Assembly (NCBI GenBank): GCA_965214795.1
Contig: OZ243976.1
Span: 1-64,000, forward strand
Length of the DNA stretch: 64,000 bases
Source: JAJDXW01 sp965214795
GTDB taxonomy: Bacteria > Pseudomonadota > Gammaproteobacteria > HK1
Reading direction: 5' to 3'
Position 1 is the stretch's first letter. Every line of letters begins with the position of its first letter. Position numbers and translations under genes: made by a program. Under the pieces are notes generated by a model. That model worked only from the letters and a program-made list of their open reading frames with translations. It ran no database searches and was not told the origin of the DNA. Positions 42,710-51,304 of the stretch are shown piece by piece.

Positions 42710-43486
42710 GTGTCGAACGCGTCCGCGATCTTCAAGCTGTGCGTCCGGGCGATCCGCGAGGGCGAACTCATCGAGCGCGAGGGACGAAGCGACAAGGAGT
42801 TTCCCTTCCAGAACTGGTTCAGGAAGCGTCTCGATGCGCTCGGACTGCATCATGATTCGCCGGGCCGCAACTCATACCCCGACTTCCGGCTGGTGCGGCA
42901 CGCCGAGGGCTACGAGCTCACGGGCCTGGCCTATCCGGGACGAGACGCCAGCTACGACTGCAACAGCCAAGTGCCGTGCGGGGAGCACAACGGGAGGCAG
43001 GTCTATTACGTGTTTGGGCGCTACCCCGCCAAGCCGGACGGCAATCGCTATCCGGTGCTGGATCTGGTCGTTTGCCACGGCAGCTTCCTCAATGCCGACA
43101 ACACCTATGTACACAGGAACAGGAGCTTCCGGGGTTTCGGAATCTATGGCGATATTCTTGTGCGCGACCGCAAGATGTACGTTGCTCCGACACCGTTTGC
43201 GCTGGCCGAAGGGACGGCCCACCGGCGAACCCTGATTTTGCCAGTCGGGCATCCAGTGGATGGCGGTCTGGCGGAGCTCGGCTCGCTGGTCCGTCGCGAG
43301 GTGGAGAAAGTCGTTACAGCCTATAGCTTCGATCTTCTCGCCAACGAAATCGAGACCAGGCTCGTCGATAACCCCAATGCGGGCCGAGAGCATGTGTTCA
43401 AAGCGTACCGGGTTCTCGACGATCCGCCGGACCCCGTGACGCTGCGCGGCAGGGCCCCGCCCCTCAAGATAACACGCAGCGCCTGA
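42710..43486 (+). CDS. PD-(D/E)XK-like putative restriction nuclease
   Basis: 258 residues from GTG 42710, 3 bases after the methyltransferase stop. The N-terminal part EFPFQNWFRKRLDALGLHHD, followed by NSYPDFRLV and then GYELTGL, has the spacing of a PD...(D/E)XK nuclease core, with PD at SYPDF and E in YELTG; the Lys is replaced or displaced, so catalysis is uncertain. The next segment (YDCNSQVP, YYVFGRYP) resembles restriction endonuclease-like proteins in methyltransferase operons. Likely the cleaving or recognition partner of the methyltransferase. Confidence 0.55.
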   Translation: MSNASAIFKLCVRAIREGELIEREGRSDKEFPFQNWFRKRLDALGLHHDSPGRNSYPDFRLVRHAEGYELTGLAYPGRDASYDCNSQVPCGEHNGRQVYYVFGRYPAKPDGNRYPVLDLVVCHGSFLNADNTYVHRNRSFRGFGIYGDILVRDRKMYVAPTPFALAEGTAHRRTLILPVGHPVDGGLAELGSLVRREVEKVVTAYSFDLLANEIETRLVDNPNAGREHVFKAYRVLDDPPDPVTLRGRAPPLKITRSA

Positions 43487-43503
43487 CAGCGTGACCGGGA
43501 CGA

Positions 43504-44295
43504 ATGCCGATTTCCTTCACGCCGATCGCCAACGGGAGCTCGTGGGCTGGCCATGACTGGTCCATCGACGACGACGACGCACTGGCCGATCTTGTCGCCC
43601 ACGTCGCTTTCGGCCAGTACCGTCACGCCTTGCATATCCTGACCGAGACCGATTGCGGCGAGGCCGCGCCGGCTCCGACCGCGCTTCAGGGCGCGCGCCA
43701 GCTTCTCACGGTGCCGGTAGGCGCCGATCCCTGGCACCGCGATGGGTGGCTGTTTCAGGTCGTGTCATGGATCGCCGCACACATCCAGGGCCACGCCTCA
43801 TTGATCGCGCCACCGCATATGCAGCACGCAGAGAAAGGCTTCGACGGGATCCATGTTCACATTGACGCCGTAACGCAAGCGGTCCGGTCGGTCGTCATCT
43901 GCGAGGACAAGGCGACGGAGCATCCGCGAGACACGATCCGTAATAGCGTCTGGAAGGAGTTTGCGTCTCTGGAGAAGGGCGCACGAGACCATCTCTTGGT
44001 CGCCAAGGTCAGCACGCTTCTGGAGACCCGGCCCGAACTCAATCCCGATCAGGCAGTTCAGCAAATCCTCTGGAAAGAGACACGGGCATTTCGCGTTGCG
44101 ATCACCGTCGATGACCTCCACGGCGACAGGGCCGGTCGCGAACGACTTTTCAAGGGCTATCGTAAAATTGTGGGTGGCGATGTTTCGCGCCGCCGTGCCG
44201 AGACTCTTTATCTCGATGACTTGCGTTGCTGGATGGAACGCGTCGCGGAAAGGGCATTGAGCGTGGTAGAGGAGATGGAGGCGGCCGATGTTTGA
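43504..44295 (+). CDS. HamA-like (DUF1837-type) putative nuclease
   Basis: 263 residues, ATG 43504. DGWLFQVVSWIAAHIQG, then KGFDGIHVHID, then SVVICEDKATEHPRDTIRNS gives an Asp followed by Glu-x-Lys (E in CEDKA), a PD-(D/E)XK core laid out as in HamA/AbpA, the effector of Hachiman anti-phage systems. In those systems HamA is encoded immediately upstream of the helicase HamB; here the stop overlaps the helicase start by 8 bases. Assignment to HamA is by motif layout and neighbour, not by strong sequence identity. Confidence 0.6.
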   Translation: MPISFTPIANGSSWAGHDWSIDDDDALADLVAHVAFGQYRHALHILTETDCGEAAPAPTALQGARQLLTVPVGADPWHRDGWLFQVVSWIAAHIQGHASLIAPPHMQHAEKGFDGIHVHIDAVTQAVRSVVICEDKATEHPRDTIRNSVWKEFASLEKGARDHLLVAKVSTLLETRPELNPDQAVQQILWKETRAFRVAITVDDLHGDRAGRERLFKGYRKIVGGDVSRRRAETLYLDDLRCWMERVAERALSVVEEMEAADV

Positions 44296-47200
44296 CCCGT
44301 CGACCGCCGACCTTATCCGCGGAACGCCACCTCTTGAGGGACTTGACCGGGACAGCTTGCCGGAGTGGTTGTCGGACTGCTACGCCCGGATCGCTATCGC
44401 GCGGTTGCGGCTACGGGCTGGCGAGATCGACGATGATGGAGAGCTCGATGCGCTGATCGGCCGCACCCGACGCCTCGCGTCCACCAACGAGGCTCTGGTG
44501 TCGGTATCACCTGACCGGGAGGACCGGGCGGCGGCGGCGTTTGTCGCGGCAACGGCCCACCAACTCGTTTTCAACGCGGAGCGTATCCGCGCACCGGATG
44601 GTTCGCCCTCGTTTCTCGACACACAGAGTGTGTCGCCGGACATCGCGGCGATGCTGCTCTTTCTGGTGGCGGAGGCATCGACAGACGCCATCGAAATAGC
44701 GCGGGGGATTCGATGTCAAACAGAGAATCAGGTGAAGCACTCGCTGATTGGCGCCTTGAAGGCGCTCGCCGAGGGCCGTCTGTTCGACATTTCGGGGATC
44801 GTCCTTCCCCGTCCCTCGGCGGCGCGGCGTCCCGGCGTGGCCGACACCGCCGCGTCGGCCTTGTACCTCGCTATCCTGAAGGGAGTGCAAGCACTCGCGG
44901 CCGGGATGCTCGCGGCCGATGATCCGATGGCCGGAGACGATCCGATTGGGGCCTTTCGTAAGGTCCGATCCCTCAGCACCGAAACCGGCGACTTCGATGT
45001 GCATGGCTTGGGCAGCGGACCGGTAAACGCATTTTCCGGCCCTGGTCACTTGGCTTCGATCCTGATCGCGGTCGCTGGTGACATGAGGTATAGCGCGATG
45101 GTCTCAATCCGGCCACCGGGTGGGGTCGATCCCGGCCGATGGCGTGCAAATGTCGAACACATCGCGAGAACCCGTCCCTTTCTTTGGCGCAATCACCGCG
45201 AGGCAATCGATTGCGGTTACCTCGAACAAGGTGTTTCCGCGGCCGTCGGCTTTCCCACGGGCGCGGGAAAATCAACTCTTGCGGAACTGAAGATCGGCGC
45301 GGTGCTTCTGACTGGAAAGACCGTGTTTTTTCTGGCTCCAACGCACGCCCTCGTAGATCAGACCCGGAACATGCTCGCTCGCGCGTTTCCGAAAGCTCGA
45401 GTCCAGCACGAACGGGGCGATGAACTCAGTTTTCTGAGCGGAGAGGATACGCTACCCGACATCCTGGTGATGACTCCCGAAGCCTGCTTGGCACGGATGA
45501 CCCTCGATGCTTCGATCTTCGAAGGGACCGGGCTTCTGGTGTTCGACGAATGTCATCTTCTGCATCCGAATGACGGTACGTATGATCGGCGGGCACTCGA
45601 TGCGATGCTCTGCGTCCTGAATTTCGCTCGGCTTGCGCCCGGAACCGATCTTCTTCTGCTCTCGGCAATGATGAGGAATACCAAGGAGGTCGCCGATTGG
45701 CTGAAGGATCTGACCGGTCGGCGGTGCCTTGCCCTGTCCTTGTCCTGGAAGCCCACCCGGCAACTGCGGGGCAGCGTCGTCTATCAGGATCGAGACATTT
45801 CCGAGTTGAACGCCGTGCTCGATCGCAAACAGCAAGCGGCCAGAACCAGAAGTATTCCGACCTCGGCGAGACAAGCAGTACCCGCGCAACCGTTCGGGTT
45901 GTTCAGCCTGAAGCAAACCTGGGCGACGAGAGCGAGGGACGACTACGCCTTGTTGCCACTCCTCAACGAGACACCGCTCCTCGGCATCAACCGATTCTGG
46001 AGATTGACGCCAAATTCGGGCGAAGTGTCGTCGGCGATTGCCGCCGCGGCCGCCAGATCCAGCATCAAGGTACTGGTGTTTTTCCAGACGATTCGAAATG
46101 CGGTCGGTACATCGAAAAAGGTTTCCAAGCGTCTCGATTCTGTGGATATTCCGCTCTCCGAGTACGAGCGGGCGCTTTACGATACGGCGGCATTGGAGCT
46201 CGGCGGTACCGAGTATCTCTATCTTGCCGTAAACGCGGGGAGCGTCGAGAGCCTATCCGCTGTCCACCACGGCTTGCTCTTGCCCGAGGAACGCCGACTC
46301 ATCGAAGCACTCTACAAACGCGGGGACGGCATTTCAGTCCTGACGGCAACCTCGACGGTGGCGCAGGGGATGAACCTGCCGAGTGAACTCGTCATCATTG
46401 CCGAAGATAGTCGGTTCGACAAGGAGAACAGCAAACGCGAGACTCTCAAAGCCCAGGAACTTCTCAACGCCGCAGGTCGCGCCGGGCGTGCTGGTCTAAA
46501 CGCGAACGGCATCGTCCTCGTCGTTCCCGGCAGGGTGGTAGCGATCGACGATGACGAAACAAAGCCAGTGATCGGTTCGCACTGGGAAACGTTACGCGAG
46601 ATATTCGGGCAATCGGACCAATGCCTCGACATTGACGATCCGCTGACCGCGGTACTCGACCGCGTGCATGCGAACGTAGGCAACACGGGCGCATTGGAGC
46701 GATATTGCATCGTCAGGCTCGCCGGCGACGGCGTGAATGAAGGATCCAGCGCGGGGCTTGCACGCGTCATTAGCCAATCGTTCGGAGGGTTTCGGGCTCG
46801 CCGTCGCGGGGATGAGAACTGGCTGCGGTCACGAACCGAGGCAGCAGCAGGACTCCTTGTACGTGGGGAGATCGAGAACGGCGATGAAGTCGCTTTCCTT
46901 GGGATGGCGGCGACAACCGGTCTACCGGTCAATGTGATTGCGAGTCTCGCTGAGCATCTCGCGGTGGCTCCGTCTCAGGACGCATCGATCAGCCGATGGC
47001 GGTGTTGGTTCTTTGAATGGCTAGCCGACGATCCGGAGCTTCTTGAACAGATATTGCGACCGGACGATCTCAAAAATCTGTTTGGGAATCCATTCAACAA
47101 GATAGAGGATGTGAAACAACGATCCGCTTACGCCTTGCCACTCTTGAACGATCTTGCCCGTCTCTGGATGGGCGGTCGACCGCTTCGCGACCTGGAGATC

Positions 47201-47569
47201 GCGCTCGGCGTCAGACCCGAGAAACTCAAGACTTGTGACGGTGCCCGGAAATTTGTTGTCAGAATTGTCCCAAATCTTGCTTACCCATTCAGCCTGCTCC
47301 CGATGCTGGTGCAACATGTTGCAGAAGAAAACGAGCGTGAGATCGTCCCGGTCTCATCAGCGCTCGCACAGCTCGGACAATGTGTCAGGCGCGGCTTCGA
47401 TAGTCACGAAAAGGCCGCTCTGAACTACCTCCTTCGAAAGGAACATTTGTCTCGCAGGATGCTGCATGATCGCTTCAAGGCGATCCGGCCTCATCTCAAT
47501 GCCGCGCTACCCGAGGAAACTTGGGAGGACACGCTCGTGCGTGTACGGGCGGCGATGGACGCCGCGTGA
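44288..47569 (+). CDS. HamB/Ski2-like superfamily 2 DExH helicase
   Basis: 1093 residues. Helicase motifs are in order: I GFPTGAGKST at about 321-330, Ia LAPTHALVDQTRN, II FDECHLLHP near 419, III LLSAMMRNTKEV, V TSTVAQGMNLPSELV and VI NAAGRAGRAGL. The N-terminal 300 residues are helical and without known domain; the C-terminal 350 residues are winged-helix/helical as in Ski2-like enzymes. In Hachiman the helicase senses DNA and releases the HamA nuclease. Here it closes a five-gene operon (RHH, methyltransferase, two nuclease-like proteins, helicase). Confidence 0.82.
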   Translation: MFDPSTADLIRGTPPLEGLDRDSLPEWLSDCYARIAIARLRLRAGEIDDDGELDALIGRTRRLASTNEALVSVSPDREDRAAAAFVAATAHQLVFNAERIRAPDGSPSFLDTQSVSPDIAAMLLFLVAEASTDAIEIARGIRCQTENQVKHSLIGALKALAEGRLFDISGIVLPRPSAARRPGVADTAASALYLAILKGVQALAAGMLAADDPMAGDDPIGAFRKVRSLSTETGDFDVHGLGSGPVNAFSGPGHLASILIAVAGDMRYSAMVSIRPPGGVDPGRWRANVEHIARTRPFLWRNHREAIDCGYLEQGVSAAVGFPTGAGKSTLAELKIGAVLLTGKTVFFLAPTHALVDQTRNMLARAFPKARVQHERGDELSFLSGEDTLPDILVMTPEACLARMTLDASIFEGTGLLVFDECHLLHPNDGTYDRRALDAMLCVLNFARLAPGTDLLLLSAMMRNTKEVADWLKDLTGRRCLALSLSWKPTRQLRGSVVYQDRDISELNAVLDRKQQAARTRSIPTSARQAVPAQPFGLFSLKQTWATRARDDYALLPLLNETPLLGINRFWRLTPNSGEVSSAIAAAAARSSIKVLVFFQTIRNAVGTSKKVSKRLDSVDIPLSEYERALYDTAALELGGTEYLYLAVNAGSVESLSAVHHGLLLPEERRLIEALYKRGDGISVLTATSTVAQGMNLPSELVIIAEDSRFDKENSKRETLKAQELLNAAGRAGRAGLNANGIVLVVPGRVVAIDDDETKPVIGSHWETLREIFGQSDQCLDIDDPLTAVLDRVHANVGNTGALERYCIVRLAGDGVNEGSSAGLARVISQSFGGFRARRRGDENWLRSRTEAAAGLLVRGEIENGDEVAFLGMAATTGLPVNVIASLAEHLAVAPSQDASISRWRCWFFEWLADDPELLEQILRPDDLKNLFGNPFNKIEDVKQRSAYALPLLNDLARLWMGGRPLRDLEIALGVRPEKLKTCDGARKFVVRIVPNLAYPFSLLPMLVQHVAEENEREIVPVSSALAQLGQCVRRGFDSHEKAALNYLLRKEHLSRRMLHDRFKAIRPHLNAALPEETWEDTLVRVRAAMDAA

Positions 47570-47705
47570 GAGGCCGAGCTTGGCGAGAAGCCGTTTGGGA
47601 GGAATCTCCAAAACTTGACTCTGTTGTAACCGGATCACGGCGGGACGAAGCGTAAGGAAGCTGGTTTTACCATCAAAGGAAGGGGACTTATACGCCTAAC
47701 ATAGA

Positions 47706-47900
47706 ATGGACTGGCTGCTGCAACGCCAAGGGGCGATCGAAGGGCGGCTGGCCAAGCGGCATTTCACCGACGGCACCTTGGTGCTCTGCGACGTCACCTC
47801 GACTTGGCTCGAGGGGTGCTGCTGCCTGCTGGTGGCCACGGCTGCTCGCGCGACACCAAGCGTGACAAGGCACTCGACCTGCTCGGACTGGGGCTGTAGC
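47706..47900 (+). pseudogene. Fragment of an IS1634-type (IS4 superfamily) transposase
   Basis: MDWLLQRQGAIEGRLAKRHF, then DGTLVLCDVTSTWLEG, followed after a frame change by CSRDTKRDKALDLLGL, is the DDE-core entry of IS1634-like transposases (first Asp in CDVTS). Ends and most of the gene are missing. It marks the right border of the helicase operon. Confidence 0.7.
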
Positions 47901-47983
47901 GTACCCGGTACCGGATCTCCACAAACGGACGATGGTTCAAATGAACCAATGAGTTACGTCAATATCTGTCCCGGAAGTCCGGG

Positions 47984-48219
47984 TTAGCCAATGAGAAACC
48001 GTCAATGGCCGTACAGGACGGATTGGGGGTTTCGGGATCATCGGCAGGACTCTCCCACGCTGGCCGATCATCCGCACGGGGTTGGCCAGAGTGCCCTCGG
48101 GGGGGCCTGCGGGCCGCGTGGATGGAGCCGATTGGCCCGATCGCGCGCGGCGGGCGCCATCCCGGCCCCTCGTTTCCATCACGAGCCGTAGCGTGGGATG
48201 ACCCTGGGATCATCGGAGG
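47984..48219 (+). repeat. Third copy of repeated leader with a 173-bp extra segment
   Basis: AGCCAATGAGAAACCG and the following 40 bp match 32702 and 38750. After GGGATCATCGG (about 48033) an extra segment ends with a second GGGATCATCGG (about 48207), so 11-bp direct repeats flank it. The segment carries inverted TCCCACGCT and AGCGTGGGA. Units 1 and 2 lack it. Confidence 0.6.
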
Positions 48220-48372
48220 ATGGTCTTGAGACTCGACATCGGAAACCGCACCATTGACGAGATGCGCGAGTCCATGTCCGGCGGCGAACCGGTCGGCTTT
48301 CGCTTCACCGACCGGCGCGGTGCCTGCGACTTCGTGAGACGGGCTCTGGTGCGTGTGGACCTGGCGGATTGA
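48220..48372 (+). CDS. 50-residue conserved small protein, copy 3
   Basis: Reads MVLRLDIGNRTIDEMRESM and on to VRVDLAD, one residue different from copy 1. It converges with the complete OLD-type gene, 41 bases apart. Unknown function. Confidence 0.4.
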   Translation: MVLRLDIGNRTIDEMRESMSGGEPVGFRFTDRRGACDFVRRALVRVDLAD

Positions 48373-48413
48373 ACGGGGGCGGATTGAAATCGAGGGCCCT
48401 CGGCCCTCCGGAG

Positions 48414-50282
48414 CTACCCGATGAATCCGTTGATCTCCCGGAAGAGCCCCTCGAAGCGATCCAGGGTTTCATCGTCCATTGCCTCGGGGAGCTCCGCCGC
48501 CGGGCTTTCGAGAAGGAGTCGAGCCGGCAGATACCGGTTGAAACCGGTGCCGGTCACCGCCTCGATGCGCTCCACGATACTCCCCCCGCCCGCAATCTCG
48601 AACCGCTCGACCGCGGCGGCGCCGGAACGGTTCACCAGACCGAGATAGAAATCATCGGCGAACAGGTCCTCGATATCGGCCCCCCGGTTCGGGGCGAAAT
48701 CCTCGACACTGACGACCTTGTATTCCGCGAGCATCTTCCGCCCGGCCGGTGAATCGAGCATCGGGCGCGGCGCCGAATCGTTCACCCGGCCGTTCCGGGC
48801 GGACAGGTCCACCACCACCGCCCCGCGCGGCCCCGCACCGAGCAGGGCGACGGCCGCGGAGACCCCGACCAGCCCCCCCGCCGGGACGACCGTCCAGCGC
48901 GGGTCGAGGCGCGCGCGGCCCCGTCGCTCGAGAAGACCGCTCATCACCGTCAGGAACACGTGGTCCGACGGCCTCTCGACGAGCAGGTTGCAGGGGCCGG
49001 TCAGCACGACCCGAACCAGATCGAAACCCAGCGCGGTCTGGAGGGGGAGCCGGGTATCCCGCGAGCTGTCGAGGAAGTCATGGCTTACCCGGCTGCCGTC
49101 CTGGCCCTTGTCCTCCACCGTGCGAACGCGCCGCAGGCTCGCCGGAGCGACCATGAAGGGAGAATGGGTGGAATAGACGACCTGGTGCGCGGGCGCGAGC
49201 CGCTCGTCGATGAAGCGCAGCAGATCGTCCTGCCCCGATGCGTGCAGACCGAGACCCGGTTCATCCAGCAGCAGGATCGTCCTCTCGCGCCGCCTGAACT
49301 CGGAGAAAGCCGCGAGAAAGGAGAAGAACCAGGTGAAGCCCTGGGAGCGTTCGTTGAAGTTCAAGGAGATCCCGTGGCGCCGGTTACGGATGCGAACGTC
49401 GATGAACGGCGCCCGGGGGTCGGTTCCCCGGCCGCCGAGGTCGATGTCGAACTCGACGGAGAGGTCCCGGTTCTGGCTCCAGTACTCGAAGACTTCGTCG
49501 GCGAGCTGGTTGCCCACCGCCTCCAGGGACGCTCTCCGGGCTTCGTAGTCGTCGCTCGTGAAGTCCGCCGCATCGACCCCCGCGAGCCGCATCAGGGCGA
49601 GCGCGGTTCGCTCACCGGGCTCCAGCGCCCGCCCGTCGCCGGCCCCCTGCAACGCGGGGATGGAGACTCGCCCGGACATCACGCTGTATTCGTCGAAGTA
49701 GAGGAACCCCGGGAGGCGGCTCTCCACGATCTCCCGAACCCGGGATTCGAGGTCCGGTCGCGGGGGTTCGGGCTCCCCGTCGTCCCCGGAGGGACCGCCA
49801 GAGTCACCAGGGTCACCAGAGCCACCAGGACCACCAGCGTCGCCAGCGTCGCCAGGGTCGGAAAGCGCGAGGGGACCGCCGTGCTCGACGTCGCTCTCCC
49901 CGCGACAGTCGATCGCCCAGACCCGCTCGTTCTCGTACGTCCTTGCCACGGTCACCAGGCGCGACGCCAACACCCCCTCGCCGCACGCCTCCTCCACCGC
50001 GCGAACGTCCTCGTCCTCCAGCTCGAACGTCGCGGTGACGGGGCGGACGGCCGGCACCCGGTCCTTGTCCCGGGCGTAGCGGCGGCGAGGGTAGTCCCGC
50101 AGCCCGACGAACGTTTCCGGGTGCCCGGTCGACAACGGGTTCAGACGGTAGAGCGCCTGGAGCACCGCGGACTTCCCGCTCTCGTTCATGCCGACGAGGC
50201 AGGTGACGTCGTCCTCGATCCTCACCTCGCCCGAGTCTCCGACGTTCTTGAATTCCCGGATCCGGATCGATCTCAGAATCAC
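48414..50282 (-). CDS. OLD-family ATP-dependent nuclease (AAA + TOPRIM), complete
   Basis: 622 residues from GTG 50282, whose GTGA overlaps the stop of the repeat-protein gene; GGAGG precedes it. ABC/SMC-type ATPase: Walker A GMNESGKS at 31-38, signature-like NERSQGFTWFFSFLAAF, Walker B ILLLDEPGLGLHASGQ, and switch His in YSTHSPFM. The C-terminal TOPRIM-like nuclease domain starts near CNLLVERPSDHVFL. A Gly/Asp/Pro-rich insert (about 143-172) is low-complexity. OLD nucleases act in phage exclusion (P2 Old, Gabija GajA); here the partners are unusual. C-terminal copies exist at 32973 and 39005. Confidence 0.85.
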   Translation of the reverse strand: MILRSIRIREFKNVGDSGEVRIEDDVTCLVGMNESGKSAVLQALYRLNPLSTGHPETFVGLRDYPRRRYARDKDRVPAVRPVTATFELEDEDVRAVEEACGEGVLASRLVTVARTYENERVWAIDCRGESDVEHGGPLALSDPGDAGDAGGPGGSGDPGDSGGPSGDDGEPEPPRPDLESRVREIVESRLPGFLYFDEYSVMSGRVSIPALQGAGDGRALEPGERTALALMRLAGVDAADFTSDDYEARRASLEAVGNQLADEVFEYWSQNRDLSVEFDIDLGGRGTDPRAPFIDVRIRNRRHGISLNFNERSQGFTWFFSFLAAFSEFRRRERTILLLDEPGLGLHASGQDDLLRFIDERLAPAHQVVYSTHSPFMVAPASLRRVRTVEDKGQDGSRVSHDFLDSSRDTRLPLQTALGFDLVRVVLTGPCNLLVERPSDHVFLTVMSGLLERRGRARLDPRWTVVPAGGLVGVSAAVALLGAGPRGAVVVDLSARNGRVNDSAPRPMLDSPAGRKMLAEYKVVSVEDFAPNRGADIEDLFADDFYLGLVNRSGAAAVERFEIAGGGSIVERIEAVTGTGFNRYLPARLLLESPAAELPEAMDDETLDRFEGLFREINGFIG

Positions 50283-51304
50283 TTTGGACCTCCAGTGCAG
50301 GGTAACGGAACCGGAACGGCCGAGGGATCGGGACGCCTCGGACCGGTTCTCGACACGACGGCCACGAATGACCGGCTCAGGCGATGGACCGCGTCGTCCA
50401 GCCGGGCGGCAAGCTCCCCCGGATGTGCGATCACGGTGCGGGGCCCCTTCTCTCTCTCCGCCGCCCGCTCGGCCATCTCGCCGATCGAGCCGGTCGATCG
50501 GACCGAGGCGGTGAGGCGGCGCGCGACGGCGGCAAGCTCCCCCGGGTGTTCGATCACGGTGCGGGGCCCCTTCTCTCCCTCCGCCGCCCGCTCGGCCATC
50601 TCGCCGATCGCGCCGGTCGATCGGACCGAGGCGGTGAGGCGGCGCGCGACGGCGGCAAGCTCCCCCGGGTGTGCGATCACGGCGCGGGGCCCCTTCTCTC
50701 TCTCCGCCGCCCGTTCGGCCATCTCGCCGATCGCGCCGGTCGATCGGACCGAGGCGATGAGGCGGCGCGCGACGGCGGCAAGCTCCCCCGGGTGTGCGAT
50801 CACGGCGCGGGGCCCCTTCTCTCCCTCCGCCGTCCGTTCGGCCATCTCGCCGATCGCGCCGATCGATCGGACCGAGGCGGTGAGGCGGCGCGCGGCGGCG
50901 GCAAGCTCCCCCGGATGTGCGATCACGGTGCGGGGCCCCTTCTCTCCCTCCGCCGCCCGCTCGGCCATCTCGCCGATCGCGCCGATCGATCGGACCGAGG
51001 CGATGAGGCGGCGCGCGACGGCGGCAAGGGCAAGGGCAGTGGCGATAGCGACGGCGACGGCGACGGCGATGACGGGGACCGGGAACGGGACGGGAACGGC
51101 GCTCACGAGACCCACGGTCCCCGGCCGGCCTGGTGGGCCTGGTGGCCGCACGGCTCGTCGTCCGGGCGATGGCGCGGCGCGCTCATCGGCTTCGTTCGAG
51201 AGCCCTCGCGTCGGCCCCGCGGCGCGCTCATCGGCTTCGTTCGACAGCCCCCGCGTCGGCCCCGCGGCGCGCGCGGCAACGAAGACTCGCGCAAGCCCGC
51301 TCAC
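50279..51304 (-). CDS. Membrane protein with five 41-residue tandem repeats
   Basis: 341 residues from GTG 51304, which overlaps the sensor-kinase stop as GTGA. Residues about 10-43 hold two 15-residue repeats (AGPTRGLSNEADERA). A hydrophobic stretch near 65-92 (VGLVSAVPVPFPVPVIAVAV and on) should span the membrane. Five repeats of 41 residues follow (ARRLTASVRSIGAIGEMAER, then AAEGEKGPRTVIAHPGELAA), predicted helical. The end RTGPRRPDPSAVPVPLP runs to the stop, which overlaps the OLD gene start. No known family; it could be a scaffold linking the kinase and the nuclease to the membrane. Confidence 0.6.
   Translation of the reverse strand: MSGLARVFVAARAAGPTRGLSNEADERAAGPTRGLSNEADERAAPSPGRRAVRPPGPPGRPGTVGLVSAVPVPFPVPVIAVAVAVAIATALALAAVARRLIASVRSIGAIGEMAERAAEGEKGPRTVIAHPGELAAAARRLTASVRSIGAIGEMAERTAEGEKGPRAVIAHPGELAAVARRLIASVRSTGAIGEMAERAAEREKGPRAVIAHPGELAAVARRLTASVRSTGAIGEMAERAAEGEKGPRTVIEHPGELAAVARRLTASVRSTGSIGEMAERAAEREKGPRTVIAHPGELAARLDDAVHRLSRSFVAVVSRTGPRRPDPSAVPVPLPCTGGPK
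50408..51022 (-). repeat. Five tandem 123-bp coding repeats
   Basis: Period exactly 123 bp (GGCAAGCTCC occurs at 50408, 50531, 50654, 50777 and 50900), equal to 41 codons of the membrane protein. Units differ by a few percent, mostly at third positions or by conservative changes (T/I, A/T, E/G), so the array is maintained as protein. A second 45-bp tandem pair lies at 51181-51270. Confidence 0.88.

Larger units (their letters stand above)
36732..42790 (+). repeat. Tandem duplication unit 2
   Basis: Same order as unit 1: DUF1688 tail, upp start, half element, leader, SDH protease, 68-residue protein, 50-residue protein, OLD fragment, 23-bp motif, RHH, methyltransferase. It continues past 42790 into the complete nuclease and helicase genes. 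The junction (GACGAAGC|GGGAAGG) shows only short microhomology. Confidence 0.85.

Noticed and set aside
50408..51022. CRISPR or noncoding satellite
   Set aside because: 123-bp units without spacers, in frame as 41 codons, within a coupled coding operon.
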